Counted from the stretch's first letter, positions 51,385-62,160 are shown. The stretch is 64,000 bases of DNA from Alteromonas antoniana (GCF_019249295.1 NZ_JAESDH010000020.1:39074-103073); one strand, 5' to 3'. Numbers and translations: made by a program. The notes: generated from the letters alone by a model not told the origin.

Positions 51385-51870
51385 ATGTTGGTGAAAACAC
51401 CCAAACACCTTGACCGCATCGATCGCAACATACTTACAGTGTTGCAGAAAGATGGACGTATCTCCAATGTTGATCTGGCAAAAGAGGTTGGATTAAGTGC
51501 AAGCCCTTGTCTGGAAAGGGTTAAGCGTCTGGAGGCACAAGGCTACATTACGGGATACCACGCAGTCGTCAATCCTGAAAAACTAGGCGCGGCCATGCTG
51601 GTTTTTGTGGAAATCACACTGACCAAAACGTCGGTTGATATCTTTGCAGAATTTTCTGCTGCAGTGAAACAACATGACGATATTCAGGAGTGCCACCTGG
51701 TGTCCGGTGACTTTGATTTTTTACTTAAAGCCCGCGTGGCTGATATGTCGAGTTATCGTCGACTGCTTGGTGATACCTTACTACGATTGCCAGGTGTGAG
51801 CGAATCACGCACCTATGTGGTCATGGAAGAGGTCAAAAGCACAACTGCACTTCGTATTAATCTGAAGTAA
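51385..51870 (+). CDS. lrp: leucine-responsive regulatory protein Lrp
   Basis: 161 residues (E. coli 164) from the ATG at 51385. N-terminal helix-turn-helix (GRISNVDLAKEVGLSASPCLERVKRLEAQGYI) and the C-terminal AsnC/RAM ligand domain (LVSGDFDFLLKARVADMSSYRRLL). Global regulator of amino acid metabolism that responds to leucine or alanine. Divergent from ald at 136 bp, upstream of ftsK, as in many gammaproteobacteria. Confidence 0.95.
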   Translation: MLVKTPKHLDRIDRNILTVLQKDGRISNVDLAKEVGLSASPCLERVKRLEAQGYITGYHAVVNPEKLGAAMLVFVEITLTKTSVDIFAEFSAAVKQHDDIQECHLVSGDFDFLLKARVADMSSYRRLLGDTLLRLPGVSESRTYVVMEEVKSTTALRINLK

Positions 51871-52024
51871 TTTGGCATAGGCTTGCCAACCCCCTTTGTG
51901 GTAGGCTTTGACAATAAAAAATGAAGTAGCAGAAGCAATGTTTCAGGTTGCATTCAGGCTGTCTGATACAGACTGGTGTATGAATTGCTTACTGTAGTAC
52001 TAAAATATAGTGATTTATTTAGGT

Positions 52025-54475
52025 ATGGCGCGACTTTCCGGAATCCAGCGTTTGTGGGAAGCAGGCATGATGATAGCCTGCGTTTTTGCATTTTTTCTGT
52101 TGCTGGCATTAGCATCTTTTCATCCCGGTGACCCAGGCTGGAGTCAGGCGGGTTTACAATTGGACGTTCACAATTGGGTGGGCGCGAGTGGCGCGTGGAT
52201 AGCGGATCTTCTGCTGTTCAGCTTTGGTTATCTGGCGTGGGCGCTACCTTTTTGCTGTGCATTTTTAGGTTGGTTTTTGTTTCAGCACATCAAACAACTG
52301 GACGAGTTTGATTATCTGACAATCGGGCTTCGAATCATTGGCGGGCTGTTGCTGGCTCTCGGCGCTACCGGCATTGCCAGTATCAACTTCAACGATATCT
52401 ATAACTTCTCAGCTGGCGGTTTCGTAGGTGATGTCATCAGCTCTGCGCTGATCCCTTATTTTAATACTGCTGGCACTATCCTGTTGCTGCTCTGTTTTTT
52501 CTGTACCGGCTTTACCCTGCTGACAGGTATCAGCTGGCTGACCATCATCGACAGTATTGGAAGTGCGACACTGTGGACCGGGCGAAAGGCCGTAGGGATA
52601 CCTCAGCAATTAATGGGCATAGAAATGCCCCGGCTGGCGCTACCTTCACGAGAGCAGGGAAGTGAGAACGAGTCAGATATTGATATCACCAGTATGCGCG
52701 CAGAGCCCCCTTCCGAAGAGACAAAAGTACCCAGGCCGCAGCCACAGAGGGAAGAACCCAGCTTTGGTATTCCTGATGAAATATTCGATGATGGCGATGA
52801 GCCACCGTTTGTCGTCGAAGACGATAAACCTGCACCAAAAGAAAAATCGTCACTGTTTTCTGGCGTCAAAGAAAAGATGCGGGCGGCAAGTAGTGCTCCG
52901 GCAACGGAATCTCAGCCAACACCGGCTACCAAGACACCGCCACCGTCCAAACCTACAGCTGTGACGGAAGAGGCGCCGGATGGCCCTATGCCATCTTTTG
53001 ATTTGTTAGAGCGCGCAGATAAACATGAAAATCCGATTTCGCAGGAAGAGCTGGATATCGTCTCACGCTTGGTTGAAGAGAAACTGGCTGACTTCAATAT
53101 CGAAGCAACGGTTGTGGGCGTTTATCCTGGCCCGGTAATCACCCGTTTCGAACTTGACCTTGCTCCCGGCGTGAAGGTGAGCAAAATTACAAGCCTGTCT
53201 AAGGATCTGGCGCGTGCCATGTCAGCGATCTCAGTACGTGTTGTTGAGGTTATTCCGGGTAAATCTGTTATCGGATTGGAGCTGCCGAATAAAAAACGTG
53301 AAATGGTAAGGCTAAGTGAAGTCATCAGTTGCGATACCTTCCAGTCGAATCCATCAGCACTGACCATGGTGCTTGGCTCTGATATCTCCGGAAAGCCGGT
53401 TGTGGTTGATCTTGCGAAGATGCCGCATTTGTTGGTTGCCGGTACTACCGGTTCGGGTAAGTCAGTAGGCGTTAATGTCATGATCTTAAGCCTGCTTTAC
53501 AAAAGCACGCCGGAAGATGTGCGCATGATCATGATTGACCCGAAAATGCTTGAGTTGTCGGTCTATGAGGGAATACCCCATCTGCTTGCAGAAGTGGTTA
53601 CTGATATGAAAGAAGCGGCTAATGCACTGCGCTGGTGTGTTGGCGAAATGGAGCGACGTTACCGCTTGATGAGTGCCCTGGGTGTGCGAAACCTTAAGGG
53701 CTACAACACCAAAGTCATGAAAGCGATTCAGGACGGTGAGCCGATTAAAGATCCACTCTGGAAGTCTGAAGAGAGTATGGATCCTGAAGCACCTGATCTT
53801 GGTAAATTGCCCAGTATCGTAGTGGTGGTTGACGAATTTGCTGACATGATGATGATTGTTGGCAAAAAGGTTGAAGAACTGATTGCCCGGATCGCGCAAA
53901 AAGCCCGAGCTGCCGGTATACACCTGGTTCTGGCAACACAGCGTCCTTCAGTGGATGTTATTACCGGCCTGATAAAGGCGAATATACCCACACGGATTGC
54001 ATTTCAGGTGTCGAGTAAAGTGGATTCCCGTACCATTCTTGACCAGCAGGGCGCTGAGGCATTGCTGGGAATGGGTGACATGTTGTATTTGCCACCGGGT
54101 AGTCCGGTACCTACGCGTGTTCATGGCGCGTTTGTAGATGACCATGAAGTGCATGCCGTCGTCGCTGACTGGAAAAAGCGTGGTGAGCCTGAATATATTG
54201 ATGAGATCCTCAATGGTGAAGCCACAGCAGAAGTCCTTCTGCCGGGTGAACAACCTGAAGGCGGCGATCAGGAATTAGATGCGTTCTACGACGAAGCTGT
54301 TGCGTTTGTTACAGAAAGTCGCCGGGCCAGCGTCTCCAGCGTTCAGCGTAAATTCCGTATCGGTTATAACCGTGCAGCCAGACTGGTCGAACAAATGGAA
54401 GCCAGTGGTGTCGTAAGTCCACAAGGACACAACGGTAACCGGGAAGTTTTAGCGCCCCCTGCACCAAGAGATTAA
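52025..54475 (+). CDS. ftsK: DNA translocase FtsK
   Basis: 816 residues from the ATG at 52025 ([15 protein letters not shown]). Four N-terminal membrane helices in the first ~190 residues, a short acidic/Pro-rich linker (~190-330), and an ATPase motor with [12 protein letters not shown] (Walker A) and [12 protein letters not shown] (Walker B). The final ~60 residues are the winged-helix gamma domain ([23 protein letters not shown]) that reads KOPS. Links division to chromosome dimer resolution. The linker is much shorter than the E. coli one (1,329 residues in total). Start uncertain by 15 nt (GTG 52010). Confidence 0.96.
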   Translation: MARLSGIQRLWEAGMMIACVFAFFLLLALASFHPGDPGWSQAGLQLDVHNWVGASGAWIADLLLFSFGYLAWALPFCCAFLGWFLFQHIKQLDEFDYLTIGLRIIGGLLLALGATGIASINFNDIYNFSAGGFVGDVISSALIPYFNTAGTILLLLCFFCTGFTLLTGISWLTIIDSIGSATLWTGRKAVGIPQQLMGIEMPRLALPSREQGSENESDIDITSMRAEPPSEETKVPRPQPQREEPSFGIPDEIFDDGDEPPFVVEDDKPAPKEKSSLFSGVKEKMRAASSAPATESQPTPATKTPPPSKPTAVTEEAPDGPMPSFDLLERADKHENPISQEELDIVSRLVEEKLADFNIEATVVGVYPGPVITRFELDLAPGVKVSKITSLSKDLARAMSAISVRVVEVIPGKSVIGLELPNKKREMVRLSEVISCDTFQSNPSALTMVLGSDISGKPVVVDLAKMPHLLVAGTTGSGKSVGVNVMILSLLYKSTPEDVRMIMIDPKMLELSVYEGIPHLLAEVVTDMKEAANALRWCVGEMERRYRLMSALGVRNLKGYNTKVMKAIQDGEPIKDPLWKSEESMDPEAPDLGKLPSIVVVVDEFADMMMIVGKKVEELIARIAQKARAAGIHLVLATQRPSVDVITGLIKANIPTRIAFQVSSKVDSRTILDQQGAEALLGMGDMLYLPPGSPVPTRVHGAFVDDHEVHAVVADWKKRGEPEYIDEILNGEATAEVLLPGEQPEGGDQELDAFYDEAVAFVTESRRASVSSVQRKFRIGYNRAARLVEQMEASGVVSPQGHNGNREVLAPPAPRD

Positions 54476-54480
54476 TTACT

Positions 54481-55098
54481 ATGAAAAAAGCGATTTTTGT
54501 CATGCTCAGCCCACTGCTGCTGAGCTCAGTAAGTATACAGGCTGATGAACAGTCAGAAGTGGCATTGAAGCGCCTGTTATCTGACATGACACATTACGCC
54601 GCGAGTTTTCAGCAAACCGTATCTGATGAGGCCGGCGACGTTGTTCATGAAGCCACTGGCACACTGACGATGACACGCCCGGATAAACTGCGCTGGGAAA
54701 CGGCGTTTCCCGATGAGACCTTACTTATTGCTGACGGCGATGTGGTCTGGAATATTGATACCTTCGTTGAGCAGGTGACTATTATCGATCAGTCACAGGC
54801 AATTGCTGACAACCCGGTAATCTTACTGACCAGCAATGACCCGGCAATCTGGGATGATTTTACTGTCACCGAAGGTGCTGAGGGTAAATACACGGTGAGG
54901 CCAAAGAAAGATGATGGTCAGATCCAGTCACTGACCATGCACTTTGACAACCAGACGCTGGCCTCGCTGACAATGCTCGATGCGCAGTCACAGACCAGCA
55001 ATCTGGTGTTTTCCTCTGTTAACGTAACCGATGAGCCTGACAGTTCATTATTTACTGTCTCAATACCTGATACCTACATGATTGACGATCAGCGGTAA
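54481..55098 (+). CDS. lolA: outer-membrane lipoprotein carrier protein LolA
   Basis: 205 residues. Signal peptide ([20 protein letters not shown]), then the LolA beta-barrel with [35 protein letters not shown] and [17 protein letters not shown]. It shuttles lipoproteins across the periplasm from LolCDE to LolB. Lies 5 nt after ftsK, and its TAA overlaps the rarA ATG. Confidence 0.95.
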   Translation: MKKAIFVMLSPLLLSSVSIQADEQSEVALKRLLSDMTHYAASFQQTVSDEAGDVVHEATGTLTMTRPDKLRWETAFPDETLLIADGDVVWNIDTFVEQVTIIDQSQAIADNPVILLTSNDPAIWDDFTVTEGAEGKYTVRPKKDDGQIQSLTMHFDNQTLASLTMLDAQSQTSNLVFSSVNVTDEPDSSLFTVSIPDTYMIDDQR

Positions 55099-56402
55099 TG
55101 GCGCAGAACGATCTCTATGCACCGCTGGCAGCGCGCATGCGGCCGACTGCCATTGATGACTATGCCGGACAACAGCATTTACTGGGAGAGGGAAAGCCGC
55201 TTCGCAAAATGCTTGAGTCCGGTCACTGCCATTCAATGGTTCTGTGGGGGCCGCCCGGAACTGGCAAGACCACACTAGCCGAACTAATTGCGCATTACAC
55301 CGATGCCAATGTTATCCGGTTATCAGCAGTAACCTCGGGGGTAAAAGAGGTTCGCGCTGCCATGGAGAAGGCCGAAGCCGATGCGCGGTATCAGCAGCGA
55401 ACACTATTATTTATTGATGAGGTCCATCGTTTTAATAAAAGCCAGCAGGACGCCTTCCTGCCGTTTGTAGAATCCGGCACGGTCACGTTTGTTGGCGCGA
55501 CCACGGAAAACCCTTCCTTTGAGCTGAATAATGCCTTGTTAAGCCGTGTACGCGTTTATGTTCTGCAGGCTTTGGATACGGAAGCGCTGAACGGGGTACT
55601 GGAACGTGCGCTGGCAGACAATGAGCGGGGCCTTGGTGACAGAAACCTGTCTATTGAATCCGATGCCAGAGCAGCATTGCTTGACCTATGCGCAGGTGAT
55701 GCAAGACGTCTGCTGACCTATCTGGAGCTGGCATCGGATTTTACTTCCGAAAATACCATCACCCTGAAAGACATCGAGCAGGCCGTGGGTGAAAAGATTG
55801 CCGCCTATGACAATAAAGGTGATACCTTTTACGATTTGATTTCCGCATTTCATAAGTCTGTCAGAGGGTCTGATCCGGACGCTGCACTCTATTGGTATGC
55901 GCGGATTTTGCACGGCGGAGGCGACGCGCTTTATGTTGCCCGGCGATTGCTGGCTATCGTGTCAGAAGACATTGGTAATGCGGATCCGCGCGCAATGCAA
56001 CTGGCAATAAACGCCTGGGATACATTTCATCGGGTTGGCCCTGCTGAAGGCGAGCGCGCGATTGCGCAAGCGACCGTTTATTGCGCGCTGGCCGCGAAAA
56101 GCAATGCAGTATACAGCGCGTTTAGTGCCGCAAAGGCGCTGGCAAAACAAACAGGCGATCTTGGTGTTCCTAATCACCTTCGTAATGCACCGACGAAACT
56201 CATGAAGGAAATGGGGCACGGCGAAGATTATCGTTATGCGCACAATGAACCTAACGCATTTGCTGCTGGCGAGTGTTATTTCCCTGAAAGTCTGTCTGGC
56301 ACGCGGTTTTACGAGCCGAATGAAAGGGGACTGGAAAAAGCACTTAAAGCCAAGCGCGATTACCTCGACTCACTGAATCAACATAGCAACAGGAAACGAT
56401 AA
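55098..56402 (+). CDS. rarA: replication-associated recombination protein RarA
   Basis: 434 residues (E. coli MgsA/RarA 447). AAA+ clamp-loader-like ATPase: [52 protein letters not shown], and the C-terminal tetramer domain. Acts at stalled forks. Overlaps lolA by one base (TAATG); crcB follows 4 nt on. Confidence 0.96.
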   Translation: MAQNDLYAPLAARMRPTAIDDYAGQQHLLGEGKPLRKMLESGHCHSMVLWGPPGTGKTTLAELIAHYTDANVIRLSAVTSGVKEVRAAMEKAEADARYQQRTLLFIDEVHRFNKSQQDAFLPFVESGTVTFVGATTENPSFELNNALLSRVRVYVLQALDTEALNGVLERALADNERGLGDRNLSIESDARAALLDLCAGDARRLLTYLELASDFTSENTITLKDIEQAVGEKIAAYDNKGDTFYDLISAFHKSVRGSDPDAALYWYARILHGGGDALYVARRLLAIVSEDIGNADPRAMQLAINAWDTFHRVGPAEGERAIAQATVYCALAAKSNAVYSAFSAAKALAKQTGDLGVPNHLRNAPTKLMKEMGHGEDYRYAHNEPNAFAAGECYFPESLSGTRFYEPNERGLEKALKAKRDYLDSLNQHSNRKR

Positions 56403-56406
56403 GGAC

Positions 56407-58096
<1,690 letters not shown>

Positions 58097-58120
58097 GTTA
58101 TAAGGATACCAAGGAAGTAT

Positions 58121-58149
58121 AAAAAGAGGCGATTGACGCCTCTTTTTTT
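58121..58149 (+). terminator. rho-independent terminator after serS
   Basis: AAAGAGGCG / CGCCTCTTTTTTT stem with an ATTGA loop, about 25 nt past the stop. Confidence 0.92.
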
Positions 58150-58252
58150 GTTTAACAGAAATGATTACGTAGAATTCACAAAAGAGTCTGGCAAAACTCA
58201 CGTTGGGAAGATTCAGACCTAATGGAAAGGTTGAGGACCAAATATTATGTTA

Positions 58253-58600
58253 TTACAGGCACTTGGCTGGTTTGGGAAGCCCTGCCAGCTTGGTTGCCTG
58301 TTTCGCTGGGCCCTTCTTAAACAAGCGATGTAGGTAGCGGCTATTGCCTTTTTCCGGCCCGTATTTCGCCGCCATGGCTTTCACTAATGCGCGGATGGCG
58401 GGGCTGGTGTCGTATTCCAGATAAAATTCCCGCACGAAACGAATCACTTCCCAATGCGCGTCGGTTAGTTCGATATTTTCCGCGTCAGCCAGTACCGGTA
58501 CCATCGCCTCAGACCATTGCTTATGATCCAGCAGATACCCGGCCTTATCTGTAGCGATAGATTGCCCTTCAAAAGTAAAGCTGTAATTAGCCTCTTCCAT
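58253..58600 (-). CDS. tusE: sulfurtransferase TusE (DsrC family)
   Basis: 115 residues from the ATG at 58598-58600, which overlaps the tusB stop as TAATG; an ATG at 58613-58615 is the alternative. [56 protein letters not shown] with the essential C-terminal Cys. It takes persulfide sulfur from TusBCD and delivers it to MnmA for 2-thiolation of tRNA U34. Last gene of tusDCBE. Confidence 0.95.
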   Translation of the reverse strand: MEEANYSFTFEGQSIATDKAGYLLDHKQWSEAMVPVLADAENIELTDAHWEVIRFVREFYLEYDTSPAIRALVKAMAAKYGPEKGNSRYLHRLFKKGPAKQATKLAGLPKPAKCL

Positions 58601-58866
58601 TAAAACGTCGCCCATGTTGAATTTGTAGCGCCCTCTATCCAGTCTGAAAGCGAGCAGGGAGTAACAAGAGAGCCCAGCGTCACGCCAAGCTGCTGAGATT
58701 CGGTAACAACAACGTATACATTATTCAGCAATGCCAGTTTTTCTGCTTCTGTCTGAGTCAGGTAAAGGCCATTACCACGTAACAGAAACCGGGTAGTGTC
58801 AGGCATATTGGATAACAGCGCCCACATGTTTTCACCGTAGTGAGACTGGGTTAACACGATATTCAT
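58600..58866 (-). CDS. tusB: sulfurtransferase complex subunit TusB (DsrH)
   Basis: 88 residues from the ATG at 58864-58866, which overlaps the tusC stop (TAATG). DsrH fold, with the LTQSEAEKL-like helix [17 protein letters not shown]. Non-catalytic subunit of the TusBCD hexamer. A 10-residue upstream extension of the frame is rejected. Confidence 0.88.
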   Translation of the reverse strand: MNIVLTQSHYGENMWALLSNMPDTTRFLLRGNGLYLTQTEAEKLALLNNVYVVVTESQQLGVTLGSLVTPCSLSDWIEGATNSTWATF

Positions 58867-59219
58867 TAAAACCTCACAACGTGATCGCTTTGACAAAGCA
58901 TGTCGGACATTGTATCCGTATCACACAGTGTAATGTCGTGTTCGATTTCAGCCGGGCTAATGTTACGTTTAACAAGGCTCGATTTGCAGCAGAGTAACGT
59001 TTCTATATCAAAAAAAGGCAGCGATTTAAGCCGCTTTTCGTGATTTTTTATGCCTTCAACCGGTTGCTGCTTTGCCAATAGCTGAAAAACTCCGTCTTCC
59101 ATAAACAGCAAGCTGACATCGTGTCCATAGTTTGTTGCCCCCATCGCGAAATCCAGCGCATCCTGGGCTAGTACGCCATTATAGGGGGCAGTTGTCATAC
59201 ATACGGTTATTTTGGCCAT
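58866..59219 (-). CDS. tusC: sulfurtransferase complex subunit TusC (DsrF)
   Basis: 117 residues (E. coli 119). DsrE/F fold: TTAPYNGVLAQDALDFAMGATNYGHDVSLLFMEDGVFQLL is the family core. Subunit of the TusBCD complex. Start overlaps the tusD stop by one base. Confidence 0.92.
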   Translation of the reverse strand: MAKITVCMTTAPYNGVLAQDALDFAMGATNYGHDVSLLFMEDGVFQLLAKQQPVEGIKNHEKRLKSLPFFDIETLLCCKSSLVKRNISPAEIEHDITLCDTDTMSDMLCQSDHVVRF

Positions 59220-59608
59220 CAGAACTGCACCAAATTATCGCTTTGATGAAGCAACGTGAAAAATTCACCAAGTCCTGTGTCAGTAAAGGGCGCTTTTAAG
59301 TTATAACTGCTTTCATCCAACGACGCCGCCTCCTGCTTACTTAATATTCCTCTGCGGATTGCTGCAGTAGCGCAGACAATTAGCGGTACCGCAAAATCTT
59401 CTGCGAGCTTTGTCCAGGCCTGATATGAATTGCGTTCATCAGATGGTGATGTCATCAGGCAGTTCGCATGATAAACACCATCCTGATAAAAGAAGATTTG
59501 ATCGACAGTGTGATTCGTCTGAATAAGTTCACGGCAAAACTCCGTAGCCTGATAAGCACTGTCAGAAGTAGACGGGGCAGAGGTGATAAGAATTGAATAC
59601 GATGCCAT
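59219..59608 (-). CDS. tusD: sulfurtransferase complex subunit TusD (DsrE)
   Basis: 129 residues (E. coli 128). Sulfur-carrying Cys79 in LIVCATAAIRRGI. Receives sulfur from TusA and passes it to TusE. Its ATG lies just after a terminator hairpin and T-run (59614-59644), so no ordinary ribosome site is present; the only G-rich stretch, GGGGTG, is inside the hairpin arm. Heads the tusDCBE operon. Confidence 0.93.
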   Translation of the reverse strand: MASYSILITSAPSTSDSAYQATEFCRELIQTNHTVDQIFFYQDGVYHANCLMTSPSDERNSYQAWTKLAEDFAVPLIVCATAAIRRGILSKQEAASLDESSYNLKAPFTDTGLGEFFTLLHQSDNLVQF

Positions 59609-59613
59609 AAAAA

Positions 59614-59644
59614 CAAAAACACCCCGAATCCGGGGTGTTTTTCC
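59614..59644 (-). terminator. rho-independent terminator between yccA and tusD
   Basis: AACACCCCG / CGGGGTGTT stem followed, on the minus strand, by TTTTTGTTTTT running to the tusD ATG. Ends the yccA transcript yet also forms the leader immediately before tusD. Confidence 0.9.
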
Positions 59645-59657
59645 TTAACTTTCGCGA

Positions 59658-60323
59658 TTAATCGTCGCCGCCAAACGCACCCAGCAGATGCAGGATAGCG
59701 GTGAACAGGTTGTAGATGTTCAGGTACAGCGACACAGTAGCGCGGATATAGTTGGTTTCACCACCGTGGATGATTCGGCTGGTATCATACAGGATGAAAC
59801 CAGACATGATGAACACGATGGCTGCACTTATTGCCAGACTTACCGCCGGAACCGCAAAGAATATGTTTGCGATAGCTGCAACCAGTACCACAACAAGACC
59901 AACGACCAGGAAGCCTCCCATGAAAGAGAAATCTTTCTTGGTTGTCAGCGCATAACCTGATAGTGCAAAGAATACCAGTGCAGTCGCACCCAGCGCTTCC
60001 ATAATAAGGCCCGGACCAGCAACGCCGAGATAAAAATTAAGGGTGTAGCCAAGTGACGCGCCCATCAGACCCGTGAAAAGGAATACCCAGTAAATTCCAG
60101 ACGCTGTTTCTGCCTTACGTTGAATGACGAAAAGAGTAATAAATGCGCCGATAGTCATCACCAACGACATGATAGGCGAGATACCTACTGCCATTGCGAT
60201 GCCCGCACACACGGCACTAAATGCCAGTGTCATTGCCAGCAACATGTAGGTGTTACGTAACACCTTGTTTGTTTGCAGCACAGACGATTGAGATGCACTA
60301 GAATACACCGAACGCTGTTCCAT
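59658..60323 (-). CDS. yccA: Bax inhibitor-1 family membrane protein YccA
   Basis: 221 residues from the ATG at 60321-60323, five bases after GGAGG; the TTG at 60335 is rejected. Seven membrane helices, with the Bax-inhibitor C-terminal Asp-containing helices (ILYDTSRIIHGGETNYIRATVSLYLNIYNLF). YccA is an inner-membrane substrate and modulator of FtsH. In E. coli yccA also neighbours tusE. Confidence 0.93.
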   Translation of the reverse strand: MEQRSVYSSASQSSVLQTNKVLRNTYMLLAMTLAFSAVCAGIAMAVGISPIMSLVMTIGAFITLFVIQRKAETASGIYWVFLFTGLMGASLGYTLNFYLGVAGPGLIMEALGATALVFFALSGYALTTKKDFSFMGGFLVVGLVVVLVAAIANIFFAVPAVSLAISAAIVFIMSGFILYDTSRIIHGGETNYIRATVSLYLNIYNLFTAILHLLGAFGGDD

Positions 60324-60520
60324 TATTTCCTCCAACAGGACTTAGTAATTGACCAAAATGGTAAACTATTATTTAGTGTCTTTGTATGGGTTTTAGTTCC
60401 CAATTTCAAGCGGTTTCGATCAAAATAATCATCAAGCGTGCAATTCATAGACGAGTATGACGGTTTCATCGCCTTTTGTTTATTTGGCAAGCACTTAGCC
60501 AGTGTTTTTTTAATTAAGGC

Positions 60521-60549
60521 TTTACAGTCATAAAAAATTCATTAAGATA
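60521..60549 (+). promoter_or_regulatory. promoter of the first tRNA-Ser gene
   Basis: TTTACA (60521-60526), 17 bp, AAGATA (60544-60549, or TAAGAT one base earlier), then a GC-rich discriminator CGCAGC typical of stringently controlled stable RNA genes. The same block is repeated before the second copy. Confidence 0.7.
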
Positions 60550-60562
60550 CGCAGCACTTCTC

Positions 60563-60654
60563 GGAGAGTTGGCAGAGTCCGGTTGAATGCACCTGACTTG
60601 AAATCAGGCGAAGGGTCAAACCTTCCGGGGGTTCGAATCCCTCACTCTCCGCCA
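60563..60654 (+). tRNA. tRNA-Ser (anticodon UGA), copy 1
   Basis: 92 nt. Acceptor arms GGAGAGT and ACTCTCC, anticodon stem CCTGA/TCAGG around CTTGAAA (anticodon TGA), long variable arm GAAGGGTCAAACCTTC as in class II tRNAs, T-loop GTTCGAATC, encoded CCA. Reads UCA and, with U34 modification, other serine UCN codons, the very modification that CmoAB makes. Copy 2 is identical. Confidence 0.97.
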
Positions 60655-60836
60655 CATTCCAAAAAAGCCCGCACTTGTTGCGGGTTTTTTATTGCCTGAA
60701 GAAAACTGACTCACTTTCCTGTGAGGGTGAGAAGCCCCGCAGGCTCGACAAACCGGCAGGACAGCCGGTTTGCACGCATGTGCGCCCGAAGGGCGAGGGG
60801 CAGGGATGCCCCGAGTGAATCCCTCACTCTCCGCCA
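60655..60836 (+). repeat. tRNA-Ser-distal repeat unit A (182 bp)
   Basis: A full unit: terminator stem CCCGCA/TGCGGG with T-run (60661-60690), hairpins AAACCGGC/GCCGGTTT (60750-60771), CGCCC-GAA-GGGCG (60783-60795), GGGGCA/TGCCCC (60797-60812), and a copy of the tRNA-Ser 3' end, GAATCCCTCACTCTCCGCCA (60817-60836). The added GAGTGA before the tail lets it fold as GAGTGA/TCACTC. Confidence 0.9.
60661..60690 (+). terminator. terminator after tRNA-Ser copy 1
   Basis: CCCGCA CTTGT TGCGGG followed by six Ts, 13 nt after the tRNA CCA. Every later repeat carries the same terminator, so transcription of the repeats needs read-through. Confidence 0.85.
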
Positions 60837-61017
60837 CATTCCAAAAAGCCCGCACTTGTTGCGGGTTTTTTATTACCTGAAAGAAACTGAGTTATTTTAC
60901 CGTGAGGGTGAGAAACCCCGCAGGTTCGACAAACCGGCAGGATAGCCGGTTTGCACGCATGTGCGCCCGAAGGGCGAGGGGCAGGGATGCCCCGAGTGAA
61001 TCGCTCACTCTCCGCCA
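60837..61017 (+). repeat. tRNA-Ser-distal repeat unit B (181 bp)
   Basis: Same layout as unit A, about 90% identical. The tRNA tail has one change, GAATCGCTC for GAATCCCTC, placed in the loop of the tail hairpin; the arms are kept. Confidence 0.9.
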
Positions 61018-61095
61018 TATTCCAAAAAAGCCCGCACTTGTTGCGGGTTTTTTAATGCCTGAAGAAAACTGACTTATTTTCCGGTGAACGTGAGC
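61018..61095 (+). repeat. partial, decayed repeat unit C
   Basis: Begins with the same terminator block and follows the unit for roughly 75 bp, then loses similarity around 61095; the hairpins and tRNA tail are missing. Confidence 0.75.
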
Positions 61096-61350
61096 CCTCC
61101 GCTGGTTCAACAAAATGAATCCGTAGCTGGCTCACGAGATTACTATCCTTCGAATCATTCCTTGAAAAACTATGGGATACGCTCGCACCAGACTGAATAC
61201 TTTTCTGATTTCACTCCTGAATCAACTAACAGAAATGCTTCCTACCTTATTTATCCCTTCTGAAAAAACGTAACAAACGGGCAAAAAGTGAGCTTTTAAA
61301 GCTATTTTGTTTATCAATTCATCATTTAAATCCGTATTGAAAATTATTGC
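61096..61350. other. spacer between the two tRNA-repeat blocks
   Basis: About 250 bp, AT-rich, no gene seen. It ends in the promoter of the second tRNA copy. Confidence 0.5.
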
Positions 61351-61379
61351 TTTACAGCCAAAAAAATTTCATTAAGATA
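61351..61379 (+). promoter_or_regulatory. promoter of the second tRNA-Ser gene
   Basis: TTTACA (61351-61356), 17 bp, AAGATA (61374-61379), discriminator CGCAGC: nearly identical to the first promoter, so promoter and gene were duplicated together. Confidence 0.7.
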
Positions 61380-61392
61380 CGCAGCACTTCTC

Positions 61393-61484
61393 GGAGAGTT
61401 GGCAGAGTCCGGTTGAATGCACCTGACTTGAAATCAGGCGAAGGGTCAAACCTTCCGGGGGTTCGAATCCCTCACTCTCCGCCA
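61393..61484 (+). tRNA. tRNA-Ser (anticodon UGA), copy 2
   Basis: Identical in sequence to copy 1, 830 bp downstream of it, with the same encoded CCA and long variable arm. Confidence 0.97.
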
Positions 61485-61666
61485 TATTCCAAAAAAGCCC
61501 GCACTTGTTGCGGGTTTTTTAATACCTGAAGAAAACTGACTCACTTTCCTGTGAGGGTGAGAAGCCCCGCAGGTTCGACAAACCGGCAGGATAGCCGGTT
61601 TGCACGCTTGTGCGCCCGAAGGGCGAGGGGCAGGGATGCCCCGAGTGAATCCCTCACTCTCCGCCA
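61485..61666 (+). repeat. tRNA-Ser-distal repeat unit D (182 bp)
   Basis: Full unit like A, with an unaltered 20-nt tRNA tail at its end and all hairpin arms conserved. Confidence 0.9.
61491..61520 (+). terminator. terminator after tRNA-Ser copy 2
   Basis: Same CCCGCA/TGCGGG hairpin and T-run as after copy 1. Confidence 0.85.
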
Positions 61667-61848
61667 TATCCCAAAAAAGCCCGCACTTGTTGCGGGTTTT
61701 TTAATACCTGAAGAAAACTGACTCACTTTCCTGTGAGGGTAAGAAGCCCCGTAGGTTCGACAAACCGGCAGGACAGCCGGTTTGCACGCATGTGCGCCCG
61801 AAGGGTGAGGGGAAGGGATGCCCCGAGCGAATCCCTCACTCTCCGCCA
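61667..61848 (+). repeat. tRNA-Ser-distal repeat unit E (182 bp)
   Basis: Full unit; the CGCCC-GAA-GGGCG hairpin has GGGTG on its right arm, which keeps pairing through a G-U wobble. Confidence 0.9.
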
Positions 61849-61992
61849 TATTCCAAAAAAGCCCGCACCTGTTGCGGGTTTTTTAATGTCTGAAGAAAAC
61901 TGAGTTATTTTACCGTGAGGGTGAGAAACCGCAGGTTCGACAAACCAGCAGCATAGCTGGTTTGCACGCCATGCGTCCGAAGGACAAGGGAA
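61849..61992 (+). repeat. divergent last repeat unit F
   Basis: Carries the terminator (CCCGCA CCTGT TGCGGG) and both main hairpins but no good tRNA tail. The first hairpin is AAACCAGC/GCTGGTTT (61942-61963) and the second GTCC-GAA-GGAC (61975-61985); each differs from the other units by a matched pair of changes that keeps the stem. Confidence 0.8.
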
Positions 61993-62105
61993 ATGAAGTC
62001 TCTCAATTATTACCACTTGCTTATTTTCCTTCCAGCTGATCCCGGTAAGTGTTTTGAATATTAATTTTATACACACTATTAAGGTTTTCTTAATAATACC
62101 CATCC

Positions 62106-62160
62106 TTCACTAGTAGTGAAAGCTTAGTCTTGACAATCAAAGTTGCTAATTAAGTATAAA
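62106..62160 (+). promoter_or_regulatory. palindrome and possible promoter upstream of the acyltransferase
   Basis: TTCACTA-G-TAGTGAA (62106-62120) is a perfect odd palindrome ending 9 bp before TTGACA (62130-62135); TATAAA follows at 62155-62160 (19 bp). The rest of the AT-rich 62000-62284 stretch holds no gene. Confidence 0.4.

Noticed and set aside
51249..51467. N-terminal extension of ald
   Set aside because: It overlaps the start of the divergent lrp gene, and the strong AAGAGGG site points to the ATG at 51248.
56403..56406. Fluoride riboswitch before crcB
   Set aside because: Only 4 nt separate rarA and crcB, so no riboswitch can fit.
60655..61992. CRISPR array or integron cassette array
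   Set aside because: Units are 182 bp with no short repeat/unique spacer pattern, no cas genes, no integrase and no attC-type core sites; each unit instead carries a terminator and a tRNA tail.
60616..62103. Minus-strand frames with RRVRDSNPRKV-like ends in the tRNA repeats, as protein-coding genes
   Set aside because: The recurring RRVRDSNPRKV end is the complement of the tRNA-Ser 3' half, a well-known source of spurious predicted proteins. Kept only as a low-interest observation.
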